From contig JAJRTS010000003.1 of NCBI GenBank assembly GCA_024278175.1, forward strand, positions 1 to 64,000: 64,000 nt of DNA, read 5' to 3'. Within the stretch, counting starts at the first letter, position 1. Every line of letters starts with the position of its first letter. Source of the stretch: Gemmatimonadales bacterium. GTDB lineage: Bacteria; Gemmatimonadota; Glassbacteria; GWA2-58-10. The translations under genes were made by a program, and so were the position numbers. Of the stretch, positions 37,617 to 46,377 are shown in pieces. The notes beneath the pieces are model-generated. The model was not told the origin of the DNA. It saw only the letters and a program-made list of their open reading frames with translations, and searched no databases.

Positions 37617-38591
37617 ATGCGAAACCAACTGCTGGCTGTGTCCTGTGCGCTCATATTAGCACTGGCAGGCTGCGGCAGCCGTGCTGCTGACCAGACACCA
37701 CAACAACAGGCTGCGGCGGACAATGACGGGAGGCATTGCATGTTGCTGCGTGCCGGGGAGATCGAGGCAATTATCGGCGATGGATCGAGAATCCGCAACC
37801 ACCCCGGGATCTGGCTGCTGGCCAGCCAGTACAGCCCGTTCAACGTGGCCCATAACAAGAGCGCGATGATGCTCGGCGGCGGCCTTCGTAACCGCCAACC
37901 CACCTTGAGAAAACTGGACGATTTTTCCTGCGCATTGGAGCGCTCATCCACACCTGACGATCCCTCTGACATCAGGGCAATCTACCGGATCAGTGCGCCT
38001 TATTACCTGGACTACGAGCACAATATCCGCGATACGGCCGACCGGATTGACTCAAGCCTGGACTATCGCTCCGTGGGGTTCGCCAATTATACGAACAGCC
38101 CCGATGATCTCAGGATTCACTTCATTTCCAATGGAGAGTGGTTTCGCTGGACTCCCGACAGACACGGCGGCGAGGGCAGCGCCGTGGCGCCCTCCTACCT
38201 TCCGGCCGCTAAGCTCGAGGTCTGGCCCGAGGGGCATCCTGACCCGTCTTTCTGGTGGTACAAGCGGCTTGATCGTGGATTCGACGAGCCTTTCTTCTAC
38301 GGGCGGTTCGAGGACATGGTGCTGATCTGGGTCTTCGACCAGCCGCGCTATCTCCGGTTCTTCCTCTCCCCTGAGGGCGGCGGCAGGAGCCATCGCGAGG
38401 GCAAAACAAGCACGGCCTGGGATTTTGAGTGGATTATTCCGCGCGACCAGTGGCAGGTGGGCAAGTGGTACCGCTTCCGCGCCAGGTTGATCCTGAAGCG
38501 CTACGCAGGCGACGACGACGTGCTGCTGGAGGTGAGGAAAGCCCAGCAGGAATTAGGATTTGAGACCGTAGTGGCGGTGGATGACAAATAG
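37617..38591 (+). CDS. Lipoprotein of unknown function
   Basis: I do not recognise this 324-residue protein. It has a lipoprotein signal (LILALAGC) and then an aromatic-rich, probably all-beta domain with many Trp and Tyr (PSFWWYKRL, FDEPFFYGRFEDMVLIWVFDQPRYLRF). The ATG at 37617 is chosen because GGGGGTG lies just upstream and a proper lipobox follows; the track's 22 extra residues are rejected. Such aromatic-rich exported beta proteins can bind or process sugars, and the neighbours are polysaccharide-lyase-like, but no catalytic motif is visible. It converges on ytxJ with a shared terminator. Confidence 0.75.
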   Translation: MRNQLLAVSCALILALAGCGSRAADQTPQQQAAADNDGRHCMLLRAGEIEAIIGDGSRIRNHPGIWLLASQYSPFNVAHNKSAMMLGGGLRNRQPTLRKLDDFSCALERSSTPDDPSDIRAIYRISAPYYLDYEHNIRDTADRIDSSLDYRSVGFANYTNSPDDLRIHFISNGEWFRWTPDRHGGEGSAVAPSYLPAAKLEVWPEGHPDPSFWWYKRLDRGFDEPFFYGRFEDMVLIWVFDQPRYLRFFLSPEGGGRSHREGKTSTAWDFEWIIPRDQWQVGKWYRFRARLILKRYAGDDDVLLEVRKAQQELGFETVVAVDDK

Positions 38592-38595
38592 CTGC

Positions 38596-38621
38596 AAAGA
38601 CACGGCATGCCGCGTCTTTTT
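38596..38621 (+). terminator. Terminator between convergent genes
   Basis: The stem AAAGACACGGC/GCCGCGTCTTT has one mismatch and continues into TTTTT on the plus strand; on the other strand it also ends in TTT. It serves the lipoprotein gene and probably ytxJ. Confidence 0.8.
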
Positions 38622-38637
38622 CCGTTTCCGGCAAAGA

Positions 38638-38958
38638 TCAGCCAAGCGCTGCCTCCACAAGCTCGCGTGTGATCAGATGGTGGCTCCAGTGCTCGATGAC
38701 CATGCCGTCCCCGATCAGCAGCAGTTGCGGAGACTCGTGGAGCACTCCCAGTTTTTCTGCCAGCTCGTTGGAGATATTGCGCTGCTCCTGCACTACCACA
38801 AGGTAAACATCGAGATCCGGATTATCCGCCAGCAGACTATCCAGCTCGCGCTTTGCCCGGCTGGAGATCGGGCATGTGGCGCTGTGCTTGAGCACCATCA
38901 GTTTCTGGCCCCGGCTGGCCACCAGTATCTCGTCCACTGTTTTTACCTGCTTGTACAT
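38638..38958 (-). CDS. ytxJ: YtxJ-type monothiol bacilliredoxin
   Basis: A 106-residue thioredoxin-fold protein with the YtxJ hallmarks: LMVLKHSATCPISSRAKREL with a single active Cys (CPIS) near 27, and LHESPQLLLI with the cis-Pro near 75. Family knowledge links YtxJ to bacillithiol-mediated removal of mixed disulfides in the cytoplasm. The ATG at 38958 gives the normal family length and has GGGAGGT close upstream; the track's GTG start at 39045 would add 29 residues and also has AGGAG, so the start is not settled. If correct, it predicts bacillithiol rather than glutathione as the low-molecular thiol. Confidence 0.88.
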   Translation of the reverse strand: MYKQVKTVDEILVASRGQKLMVLKHSATCPISSRAKRELDSLLADNPDLDVYLVVVQEQRNISNELAEKLGVLHESPQLLLIGDGMVIEHWSHHLITRELVEAALG

Positions 38959-39068
38959 CCGACCTCCCTCTGCTTTCGCCTTTTCATGCTCAGGGACGCT
39001 CAGGCTCAGCCGTTTCGTCAACATGCGCTTAATTGCACTGAACACTCCGGTTCTCTCCTCGTGAGTTG

Positions 39069-40748
39069 TTATTTGCCTGGTTTCGCCTGGTTGACCGATA
39101 GGTTAAGCTGTTTTCCGCCGGGCAGTTCCAGCTCAATTCCATCGATCAGCTTGCTGCCGGTCAGAGTTCTGCTCTCTTTGCCCACGCCGCCGTCCAGCCG
39201 GTAGAGCTCCAGCGGCCGGGCTGTAAACCACTCGGCGAACGCGTTGATTCTCGGGTAGTTGGCGCTCATCCCCAGCCACTGGGAGTAACGCTGCCTGTCG
39301 AAGAACAGCTTACCGCGCCAGGGCTTCTCGCTGCTCAGGTAGAGTTCGAGACTTTCGCTGTCACCGCCGAAGCGGGCGGCGATCCGCAGGTCCTCGCGCC
39401 AGGGCGCAAGGCGGCAGCCGGCACTTTTCCAGAACGCGTACATCAGGGCCGTGCGCGCGAAATTCCCATCACCCCACCAGCCCTCGATTACCCCGTCATC
39501 GCGCTGCATGGCCAGCATCCTGCCTATTTCATGGTCGACCCATTCGCCGGCGCCCGGCTCCGGCAGATAGCTCAGCAGCAGCAGCGCGCCCTCCACCGCG
39601 TCGGCGATCCCGTCTTGCGACTGCCCGCTTTCGCCGCGCGGCTCCCAGCGGTAATCCTTGAATTGGTTCAGGTTCCCCAGCGCCCGCCGCACAGGGACCA
39701 GGTAGGACTCATCCCCCGTGGCCATCGCCATCGTGATCCAGGCGTAATAGTCATAGCCCCAGTTATCGGAAACGGCGCCGCGCGTTAACTCGCCCGTGGC
39801 GGCGTCGACCTCGTTGTAGAAAAATCCCAGGCTGTCGGTGCCGATCTCAACCGAGCGCCGCAGCATTCTGTCGATCGCCGGAAAATACGTATCCGCGCGG
39901 CGGCTGCCCAACTCCTTTTCGATAGCGTAAAGCAGAGTCAGCCCGCTGATAATTTCGCAGCCGTGATCGCGCAGCTTCAAGCTGCCGTCGCCCGTGTGGC
40001 TGCTGAAATCCCAGAAATGGGCCGGGACCCCGTAATTGCCCGGCAGAACTTCAAAACAGTAGGCGTCGCCTATCCTGCGCGAGAACTCCAGGTATTCCTC
40101 CCGCCCGGTCATCCAGTACAGGCGACACAGTACCTGGAGCATCTCCCCGTTCACTTCGGCATCGTTCGAGGGCAGCTTGCCCCACGCAGTCTCCAACGGA
40201 GCAGCGCTGATTATCCCCTCCGCAAGCGCGGCCATCCGCTGTGACCAGACGCCGGGGCCGAGGATTTCCAGCATCGGCACCAGACCGTCCTTGGCGTACT
40301 CCGAGGCCCCGAATATCAGGCGATCCAGTTGCATGGGCACTTGCCTGCCGGCGGCCAAATCGAATGTGCCGGGCAGGCCGAATCGCTGGATCGTATGTTT
40401 CAGTTCCCCCACAAGCGAGTTTTCCAGCAGCGGACGGAACAGCTCCCGGCGGGTAAAAAACGCGGAGATCAGCATGAACGGGAAATTATCGGCGGCGGAG
40501 TTGGCGGTGGTCCAGAGCGGGCTGTCGCCCAGCCGCTGCGGCAGCAGGCCGGTGGCCGGGTCAACCTGGGGCAGCCAGCCCTCCAGGAACTTCCGGCTGT
40601 GGTTGAACGCCTGTGCCGCCAACTGCGCATCATCAGCCAAAGCATCCTGACCGGGCGCACAATAGAGCGGTTTTGAATCATAAAACAATATTGCAACACA
40701 TAAAGCAATACATGATACGAATGAACATATCTTATTTACAATAAGCAC
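39069..40748 (-). CDS. Exported six-hairpin (alpha/alpha-barrel) protein, possible glycosidase
   Basis: The 559 residues start with a signal peptide (to about residue 31) and continue as a helix-rich chain with repeated aromatic and acidic patches (DNFPFMLISAFFTRREL, DNWGYDYYAWITMAMATGD, DGIADAVEGALLLLSYL), the pattern of six-hairpin glycosidase and lyase folds. I see no decisive family signature, so substrate and catalysis are unknown. The start is GTG with GGAG eight bases upstream. It is divergent from the heparinase-like gene across about 224 bp, which probably holds both promoters, and the two may be regulated together. Confidence 0.65.
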   Translation of the reverse strand: MLIVNKICSFVSCIALCVAILFYDSKPLYCAPGQDALADDAQLAAQAFNHSRKFLEGWLPQVDPATGLLPQRLGDSPLWTTANSAADNFPFMLISAFFTRRELFRPLLENSLVGELKHTIQRFGLPGTFDLAAGRQVPMQLDRLIFGASEYAKDGLVPMLEILGPGVWSQRMAALAEGIISAAPLETAWGKLPSNDAEVNGEMLQVLCRLYWMTGREEYLEFSRRIGDAYCFEVLPGNYGVPAHFWDFSSHTGDGSLKLRDHGCEIISGLTLLYAIEKELGSRRADTYFPAIDRMLRRSVEIGTDSLGFFYNEVDAATGELTRGAVSDNWGYDYYAWITMAMATGDESYLVPVRRALGNLNQFKDYRWEPRGESGQSQDGIADAVEGALLLLSYLPEPGAGEWVDHEIGRMLAMQRDDGVIEGWWGDGNFARTALMYAFWKSAGCRLAPWREDLRIAARFGGDSESLELYLSSEKPWRGKLFFDRQRYSQWLGMSANYPRINAFAEWFTARPLELYRLDGGVGKESRTLTGSKLIDGIELELPGGKQLNLSVNQAKPGK

Positions 40749-40972
40749 TTAACGTCTCCTTCCAAAGGTAAGCGCACGGGCGCGGCAACAATTCATCGCA
40801 GATGACAGCTAATTTTCTTCTAATAATTGTGCCGGGAGGCCAGGCGCGCATTGTACCGTATCGCCATACCACCGTTGCTTGTGCCCTCCGGTATTATATA
40901 TTAAATTTTTCTCAAGCGCAAAGCTTAACACTCCCTTGCTTCCGACACGCCTTCCCGTGCGAGGACATACCG

Positions 40973-43324
40973 GTGCGTTACTTTTACAGAATTCTTTATT
41001 CAGGCCTGCTGTTGCTGCTGCCGTTGGTCTGTTCCTGCCAGTTGGATGGCGGTCCCGGCGGACTGCAGAGCGAAGCCTACAGCAGACTTAACTCTCTCTA
41101 TAAACTCCATCCCCGCCTGCTTATTCCCGCCGGCGAGGACAGTCTGCTTCGCGAGCGGCTGGGAAGCTCCCACCGCATGCTCTGGAAGCGCTACCTTCAG
41201 GACCTGCCCGGCAAGCTTGAGCGTGGGCGTTCATTCACGGCTGACCCGGACCGTGGCGAGGGTAACCTGGCCGCAGATCTGGCGTTCGCCTGGCGCGCCA
41301 CCGGCGAGGACAGTTTACTCGACGCCGCGCGCAGTTACCTGCTGAAACTGGCGAGCCTGGAAACCTGGGACCCGGATTACGATCTTCTGCAGGGCCATCT
41401 GCTGCTGGGAACAGCGCTTGCCTACGACTGGCTCTACCATGAACTCAATCGCTCCCAGCGCGCGCTTGTGACCGCCAAACTGGGTGACGAGGCCGAGGCG
41501 CAGTACCGGCAGATCACCCGCAACAGGGCCTGGTATCGCACCCAGTACCTGCAGAACCACGCCCATGTAAACTATACCGGGATGGCTTACGCCGCCGTGG
41601 CGCTCTACGGCGAGGACGCCAGGGCGCAGAAATGGCTGGCGGCCTGTGAGGAGTTTTTCCCCCGCGTGTTCGAGTTAAGCCCATCCGACGGCGGCTCCAT
41701 AGAGGGACTGAGCTACGGCAACTATGCCATGGAGTTCTGCCTGCTCTATGCCGAGCTGGCCCGCGCTGCGCTGGGCAAGGACTACTATTCCAGTAAATGG
41801 ATCGAAAATTATCCGCGCTACGTTCTGCACAGCACGCTTCCCGTTCAGACAGAGAAAGAGTGGGCGATGACGTTCGGCGACAGCCCTCGCCACGGCAACT
41901 CTCACGGGCCGGAGCAGATGCTGTATCTGATCGCCTCCCGGCTCAACGACCCCAGCGCGCAGTGGCTGGCCAATCATCTGATCGCCCTGAACGATTCGGG
42001 CCTGGCCAGCGCATCCTGGTGGGCGCTGCTCTGGTATGACCCGAACGTGGGAGAATCCTCGCCGGCCTCGTTCGCACCCCTGCACCGTTTTAACGAAATC
42101 GGGCAGGTGGTGACGCGCACCGCCTGGCAGGATACGGCAGCCACCATGATCGCCCTTAAGAGCGGCGCGTTCATGGGCGATTCCAACGCGGAGGGCGCCG
42201 TGTTCGATCTGGGAGCGGCCCACGGGCACCCGGATGCAGGCAGCTTTCAGCTTTACTCTCATGGGCGTTTTCTGCTGATCGATCCAGGTTACACCTCTTT
42301 CAAGAGTACGGCCAACCACAACACCCTGCTGGTGAAGGGCCGTGGCCAACTGGGCGAGAACGAACCCTGGTTCGCCGCCGCGGAGGCGATTCAATACGGC
42401 CACCGGCCGCGGGTGCTGGAAACGTTGTCCACCACTGCTTACGACTACATCCTTGCCGATATCGCCCCCGCGTACCATCCCGCGCTCAATCTGAGCAAGG
42501 CGCTGCGCCACCTGCTGTTCGTCAAACCGGACATTCTGCTGATAGTCGATGAGGCGATCCTGGGAGACACGGGTGTGCTCTACAGTTGGCCCGCCGATAC
42601 GCTGGAACTCTCCGGCCTGCTGCGCCTGGAGGACGGTTACGTGGTTGGCAGCCGCGGCAGCGCCGGTGCCACATTCGCCGGCGTGGGGGGCGACTATACG
42701 GTCGGGGTAAGCTATCTCGACAACTTCCCCGGTAGCGGCTCGTACAGCCTGCTGATCAACGGGGAGAAAATATCCGCTTGGAAAAACCATGCCGAGGCAA
42801 CCGACACGCACCTGAAACTGATAGAGTCCGTGCGGCTTGATCCCGGCTGCAAAATCAGCGTGGCAGCGGACCCGATGGGCCGGGAAGCCAGGATTGTCAA
42901 AATCACCGCCCACAGCAGCCGTGTCCGCCAGCCGCGCAGCGTAACCTGGCTGGCTCATTTCGACCCGTCGGTTAAGCTGGAGCGCAAGTACACCTGGATC
43001 GAAGCGGACGCCGGCGAGTTGCTAGTCGATATCCACCCCCTGGCTCCCGAACATCGCTCCCACGACTGGGGCATCCACACGGTCAAGGGTGGGCGACAGA
43101 TCAAGCAGACCATGCGCCTGGAGATAACACCGGCGTTCACCGACTCGGCCACCACGATGATGAACCTGCTCTTTATCCGCCCCAAGGGCGGCAGGCCGCT
43201 GCAGTGGCTGCGCGCGGGCATTACCGGCAGGACCGCCACGGTGCGCTACTACCGCGACCAGCGTCTGCATACGATCACCTTGAATCTCGACACCAGGGAA
43301 ATCGGTATAGAGCCGCAGGATTGA
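40973..43324 (+). CDS. Heparinase II/III-family lipoprotein (polysaccharide lyase)
   Basis: A 783-residue protein. A GTG start at 40973 with GAGGA upstream gives a lipoprotein-like signal (LLLLPLVCSC); the track's 57 extra residues are rejected. An N-terminal alpha/alpha-barrel (about 60-360) is followed by the heparinase II/III beta domain. Candidate catalytic or metal residues lie in NHAHVNYTG near 195, HGNSHGPEQ near 305, AHGHPDAGSFQLYSHGRFLL near 415 and NHNTLLVKG near 445. Family enzymes cleave uronic-acid-containing glycans (heparin, alginate, ulvan-type) by elimination; the substrate here is unknown. It is followed after 23 bp by the sugar kinase-uridylyltransferase, a strong sign of joint function. 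Confidence 0.85.
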   Translation: MRYFYRILYSGLLLLLPLVCSCQLDGGPGGLQSEAYSRLNSLYKLHPRLLIPAGEDSLLRERLGSSHRMLWKRYLQDLPGKLERGRSFTADPDRGEGNLAADLAFAWRATGEDSLLDAARSYLLKLASLETWDPDYDLLQGHLLLGTALAYDWLYHELNRSQRALVTAKLGDEAEAQYRQITRNRAWYRTQYLQNHAHVNYTGMAYAAVALYGEDARAQKWLAACEEFFPRVFELSPSDGGSIEGLSYGNYAMEFCLLYAELARAALGKDYYSSKWIENYPRYVLHSTLPVQTEKEWAMTFGDSPRHGNSHGPEQMLYLIASRLNDPSAQWLANHLIALNDSGLASASWWALLWYDPNVGESSPASFAPLHRFNEIGQVVTRTAWQDTAATMIALKSGAFMGDSNAEGAVFDLGAAHGHPDAGSFQLYSHGRFLLIDPGYTSFKSTANHNTLLVKGRGQLGENEPWFAAAEAIQYGHRPRVLETLSTTAYDYILADIAPAYHPALNLSKALRHLLFVKPDILLIVDEAILGDTGVLYSWPADTLELSGLLRLEDGYVVGSRGSAGATFAGVGGDYTVGVSYLDNFPGSGSYSLLINGEKISAWKNHAEATDTHLKLIESVRLDPGCKISVAADPMGREARIVKITAHSSRVRQPRSVTWLAHFDPSVKLERKYTWIEADAGELLVDIHPLAPEHRSHDWGIHTVKGGRQIKQTMRLEITPAFTDSATTMMNLLFIRPKGGRPLQWLRAGITGRTATVRYYRDQRLHTITLNLDTREIGIEPQD

Positions 43325-43347
43325 CCCCGCGCAACCTCAAACACCGG

Positions 43348-45282
43348 ATGGCGGCGATGGAATTATTCGTACCCGGCAGGATCTGTATGTTCGGCGAGCA
43401 CTCGGACTGGGCGGGCGGCTACCGCAGGATCAATTCCGAAATCGAAAAGGGTTACACGATAATCGCCGGGACCAATCAGGGGATCTACGCCCGCATACGC
43501 CCCCACCCCGGCAAGCTGGTACTGACATCGTGCCTGCCCGACGGGCGCAGGATCGGGCCGTACGAGATACCGATGACCCGCGAGGCGCTGCTGGCCGAGG
43601 CCGAAAAAGGCGGGTTTTTCAGCTACATCGCGGGTGTGGCGTTCCAGGTGATGACGTTCTATCCGGTCAAGGGACTGGAGATAGACAACTACCGCACGGA
43701 CATGCCGGTCAAGAAGGGACTGAGCAGTTCGGCGGCGGTTTGCGTGCTCACCGCCAGGGCGTTTAACAAAATCTACGATCTGCGGATGACTGTCCGCGGC
43801 GAGATGGAGTTCGCCTACATGGGCGAAGTGATCACTCCCAGCCGCTGCGGCAGGATGGACCAGGGCTGCGCCTACGGCAACCGCCCCACGATGATGACGT
43901 TCGACCGTGACCTGCTGACCGTGGACGAGCTGAACGTGCCGGAAACGCTCCACATGGTGATTGTCGACCTCCGGGCGGAAAAAGATACCAAGGAAATTCT
44001 GGCCAGCCTGAACCACTCCTACCCGTTCGCCGAGAACGAGCTGGACCAGGGCGTGCAGCATTACCTGGGCAAGGCCAACAAGATGCTGGTCCACGAGGCG
44101 GTCAAAGCGCTAAAAGCGGGCGATGCACAAGCTCTCGGCGCACTGATGACGCGGGCGCAGAAACTGTTCGACCAGTACCTGACCCCGGCCTGCCCGGAAC
44201 AACTGACAGCCCCGATCCTTCACGAGGCCCTCCGGTTCGGGGATATCAGCAAATTGATCTGGGGCGGCAAGGGTGTTGGCAGCCAGGGTGATGGGGCCGC
44301 GCAGTTCGTGGCCAGAGGCCCTGAGGAGCAGGCCGAAATAATCAGGCTGTTCGAGGAAGTAAAGGCAATGAAGGCGCTCAAGCTCGATATTCCGGCCACG
44401 CGAAGGGCGCGCAAGGTGCTGATCCCGGCCGCGGGTTTCGGTACGCGGCTGTTCCCGGCAACCAAGGCTATCCGCAAGGAGTTGTTTCCGGTTATCGGCC
44501 GCGACGGGGTGGCCCGCCCGGCGATTCTGATTCTGGTGGAAGAGGCGTTCGACTCTGGGGCGAGCTCGGTTTGTATCGTTGTGCGGAAAGAGGACGTGGA
44601 GATGTTCGAGAGCTTTTTCAACGCTCCGCTGGAGATTGGTCATTTCAACAAGCTCAGCCGCCAATCGAAAGCATACCAGAACCGGCTGATGGAACTTGGC
44701 TCAAAAACAGCCATTATCGCTCAGGACCACCAGGAAGGCCTGGGCCACGCGGTCCACGTGGCCGGCGACTGGGTAAACGGCGAGCCGTTTCTGCTGATGC
44801 TCGGCGATCACATCTACCGCTCCAACTCCGATCTCCCCTGCGCCCGCCAGTTGCTGGACGTCTACGAAAAATACCAGAAGAACGTAGTGGGCCTTCGCGT
44901 GACAAAAGAAAGCGAGATCGGCCGCTTCGGTACGGTGGCGGGCCTGTGGGAGCCGGGCGATGAGCGTCTGCTCAATGTGACCGGGATCGCCGAGAAACCC
45001 TCGGTGGACTACGCCCGCGCCAACCTGAGAGTGGACAACCTGGCCGACGACGAGTACCTGACCATATTCGGCCTCTACGTTCTCAGCCCATCGGTGCTGA
45101 ACATCCTCAGGGAACATATCACCGACAACCTGCGCCGCAAGGGCGAGTTCGACCTGACCGCCGCGCTGGACGTGATGCGGGCCGAGGAAGGTTTCCTGGG
45201 CTATGTGGTCGATGGCGACCGGTTCGACATCGGCGTGCCCCAGGCCTATCTGGAGAGCCTGTTGGAATATCCGGCCGGCTGA
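43348..45282 (+). CDS. Bifunctional GHMP sugar kinase / GalU-like UTP-sugar-1-phosphate uridylyltransferase
   Basis: The 644 residues join two complete enzymes. Residues 1-345 are a GHMP kinase: GRICMFGEHSDWAGGYR near 10, the ATP loop MPVKKGLSSSAA near 115 and WGGKGVGSQGDGAAQFV near 310. Residues 355-640 are a nucleotidyltransferase of the GalU type: LIPAAGFGTRLFPATKAIRKELFPV near 357, LLMLGDHIYRS near 490, TGIAEKPSVDYA near 547 and FDIGVPQAYLESL at the end. A free sugar would be phosphorylated at C1 and then converted to a UDP-sugar. The known fucokinase/GDP-fucose pyrophosphorylase fusion has the opposite order. The start is ATG 43348 or 43357. It follows the lyase gene by 23 bp. Confidence 0.93.
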   Translation: MAAMELFVPGRICMFGEHSDWAGGYRRINSEIEKGYTIIAGTNQGIYARIRPHPGKLVLTSCLPDGRRIGPYEIPMTREALLAEAEKGGFFSYIAGVAFQVMTFYPVKGLEIDNYRTDMPVKKGLSSSAAVCVLTARAFNKIYDLRMTVRGEMEFAYMGEVITPSRCGRMDQGCAYGNRPTMMTFDRDLLTVDELNVPETLHMVIVDLRAEKDTKEILASLNHSYPFAENELDQGVQHYLGKANKMLVHEAVKALKAGDAQALGALMTRAQKLFDQYLTPACPEQLTAPILHEALRFGDISKLIWGGKGVGSQGDGAAQFVARGPEEQAEIIRLFEEVKAMKALKLDIPATRRARKVLIPAAGFGTRLFPATKAIRKELFPVIGRDGVARPAILILVEEAFDSGASSVCIVVRKEDVEMFESFFNAPLEIGHFNKLSRQSKAYQNRLMELGSKTAIIAQDHQEGLGHAVHVAGDWVNGEPFLLMLGDHIYRSNSDLPCARQLLDVYEKYQKNVVGLRVTKESEIGRFGTVAGLWEPGDERLLNVTGIAEKPSVDYARANLRVDNLADDEYLTIFGLYVLSPSVLNILREHITDNLRRKGEFDLTAALDVMRAEEGFLGYVVDGDRFDIGVPQAYLESLLEYPAG

Positions 45283-45399
45283 CTGATGTCGCTACAAAAT
45301 GGTGGACAGCTCAAAACTCCAAAGCCATTCCCCCGGGCTGGAGGCCGTGGGGCCTGGTCCCATCGCCCGCTTTAGCGAACACGTTAAGCTCCCGCTCAT

Positions 45400-46305
45400 T
45401 CAACCGCTCAACATCCCGATCTCCTTCAGCCAGGCCGTGAACAGCCCGCTCCAGCCGGCCACGGCGCCGCCGCGTACTCCCAGACCGAAACCGTGGCCGC
45501 CGTTGTCGAACAGATGCATCTCCGCCCTGACCCCGGCGCTTCTGAGGGCCCGGTAGATCCGGATACTGTTTTCAGCCGGGGTGGTCGTGTCATCGCCCGC
45601 GTTGACCAGAAACATCGGGGGGGCGTTTTTGGTCACGTTCGTGGTAAAATCAGGCGGCAGGCCCGGATAAATCAGCCCCGCAAAATCGGGGCGGCAGCTT
45701 ACGCCCGCCACGGGGTCACCCACACCGTCCTTGCCCGGATAGGCCCCGGAGGCCACCGAAGCGGCCAGGTAACCGCCGGCCGAAAAACCCATCACACCGA
45801 TCCTGGCCGGATCGATCCCCCACTTTTCGGCGTTAAAGCGCACCAGCCGCACCGCCCGCCTGCCATCGGAGATAATCGCTTTCATCTGCTCCGCCCGGTC
45901 CGGCGGCCCATCCGAGCGGGTGCGGTACTTGACCACGACCGCGGTAACGCCGACAGTGTTGAGCCAGAGGGCCACGTTGTGGCCCTCTTTGTCGATAGCC
46001 AGATGGGTGAACCCACCGCCGGGGAAAATCACCACCGCGGACCCGGTCGCCTTGCCCGCCGGCGCGGGGTAGACCGTAAGGGTCGGGACGCTCACGCGGT
46101 CAATCGAGCGGTTCCGGCCGCCGGGACGCTCGGTGATCGTCTCCGCGCCGGCATGGACGATAGCGTTGTCCGGGGGGCCGGCGGGCCAGAGGGGGATTAT
46201 TTCCGGCTCCCCGGCCGCCACCGAACCGGCAACGAGCAGAACGGCAAACAGTGAAACGAAACTAAAACGGCTGGCAGGAAAAGTCCCGCGCGGGCTTAAG
46301 AGCAT
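45400..46305 (-). CDS. Secreted acetyl-esterase-like alpha/beta hydrolase
   Basis: A 301-residue exported hydrolase (signal peptide ending near VAAGEP). The oxyanion element is FPGGGFTHLA near 93, the nucleophile elbow GFSAGGYLAASVA near 170, Asp in NAGDDTTTP near 240 and His in NGGHGFGLG near 273. Family knowledge: such enzymes remove acetyl or other acyl groups from xylan and related sugars. AAGGAG lies seven bases before the ATG. It converges on the kinase-uridylyltransferase gene and fits a glycan-degradation setting. Confidence 0.85.
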   Translation of the reverse strand: MLLSPRGTFPASRFSFVSLFAVLLVAGSVAAGEPEIIPLWPAGPPDNAIVHAGAETITERPGGRNRSIDRVSVPTLTVYPAPAGKATGSAVVIFPGGGFTHLAIDKEGHNVALWLNTVGVTAVVVKYRTRSDGPPDRAEQMKAIISDGRRAVRLVRFNAEKWGIDPARIGVMGFSAGGYLAASVASGAYPGKDGVGDPVAGVSCRPDFAGLIYPGLPPDFTTNVTKNAPPMFLVNAGDDTTTPAENSIRIYRALRSAGVRAEMHLFDNGGHGFGLGVRGGAVAGWSGLFTAWLKEIGMLSG

Positions 46306-46377
46306 ACCGCAACTCCTTAGTCAATTAGAGACAACCTGTAGATTATCAAGCAGTTATATCAATAATGGCTTTCCCCG

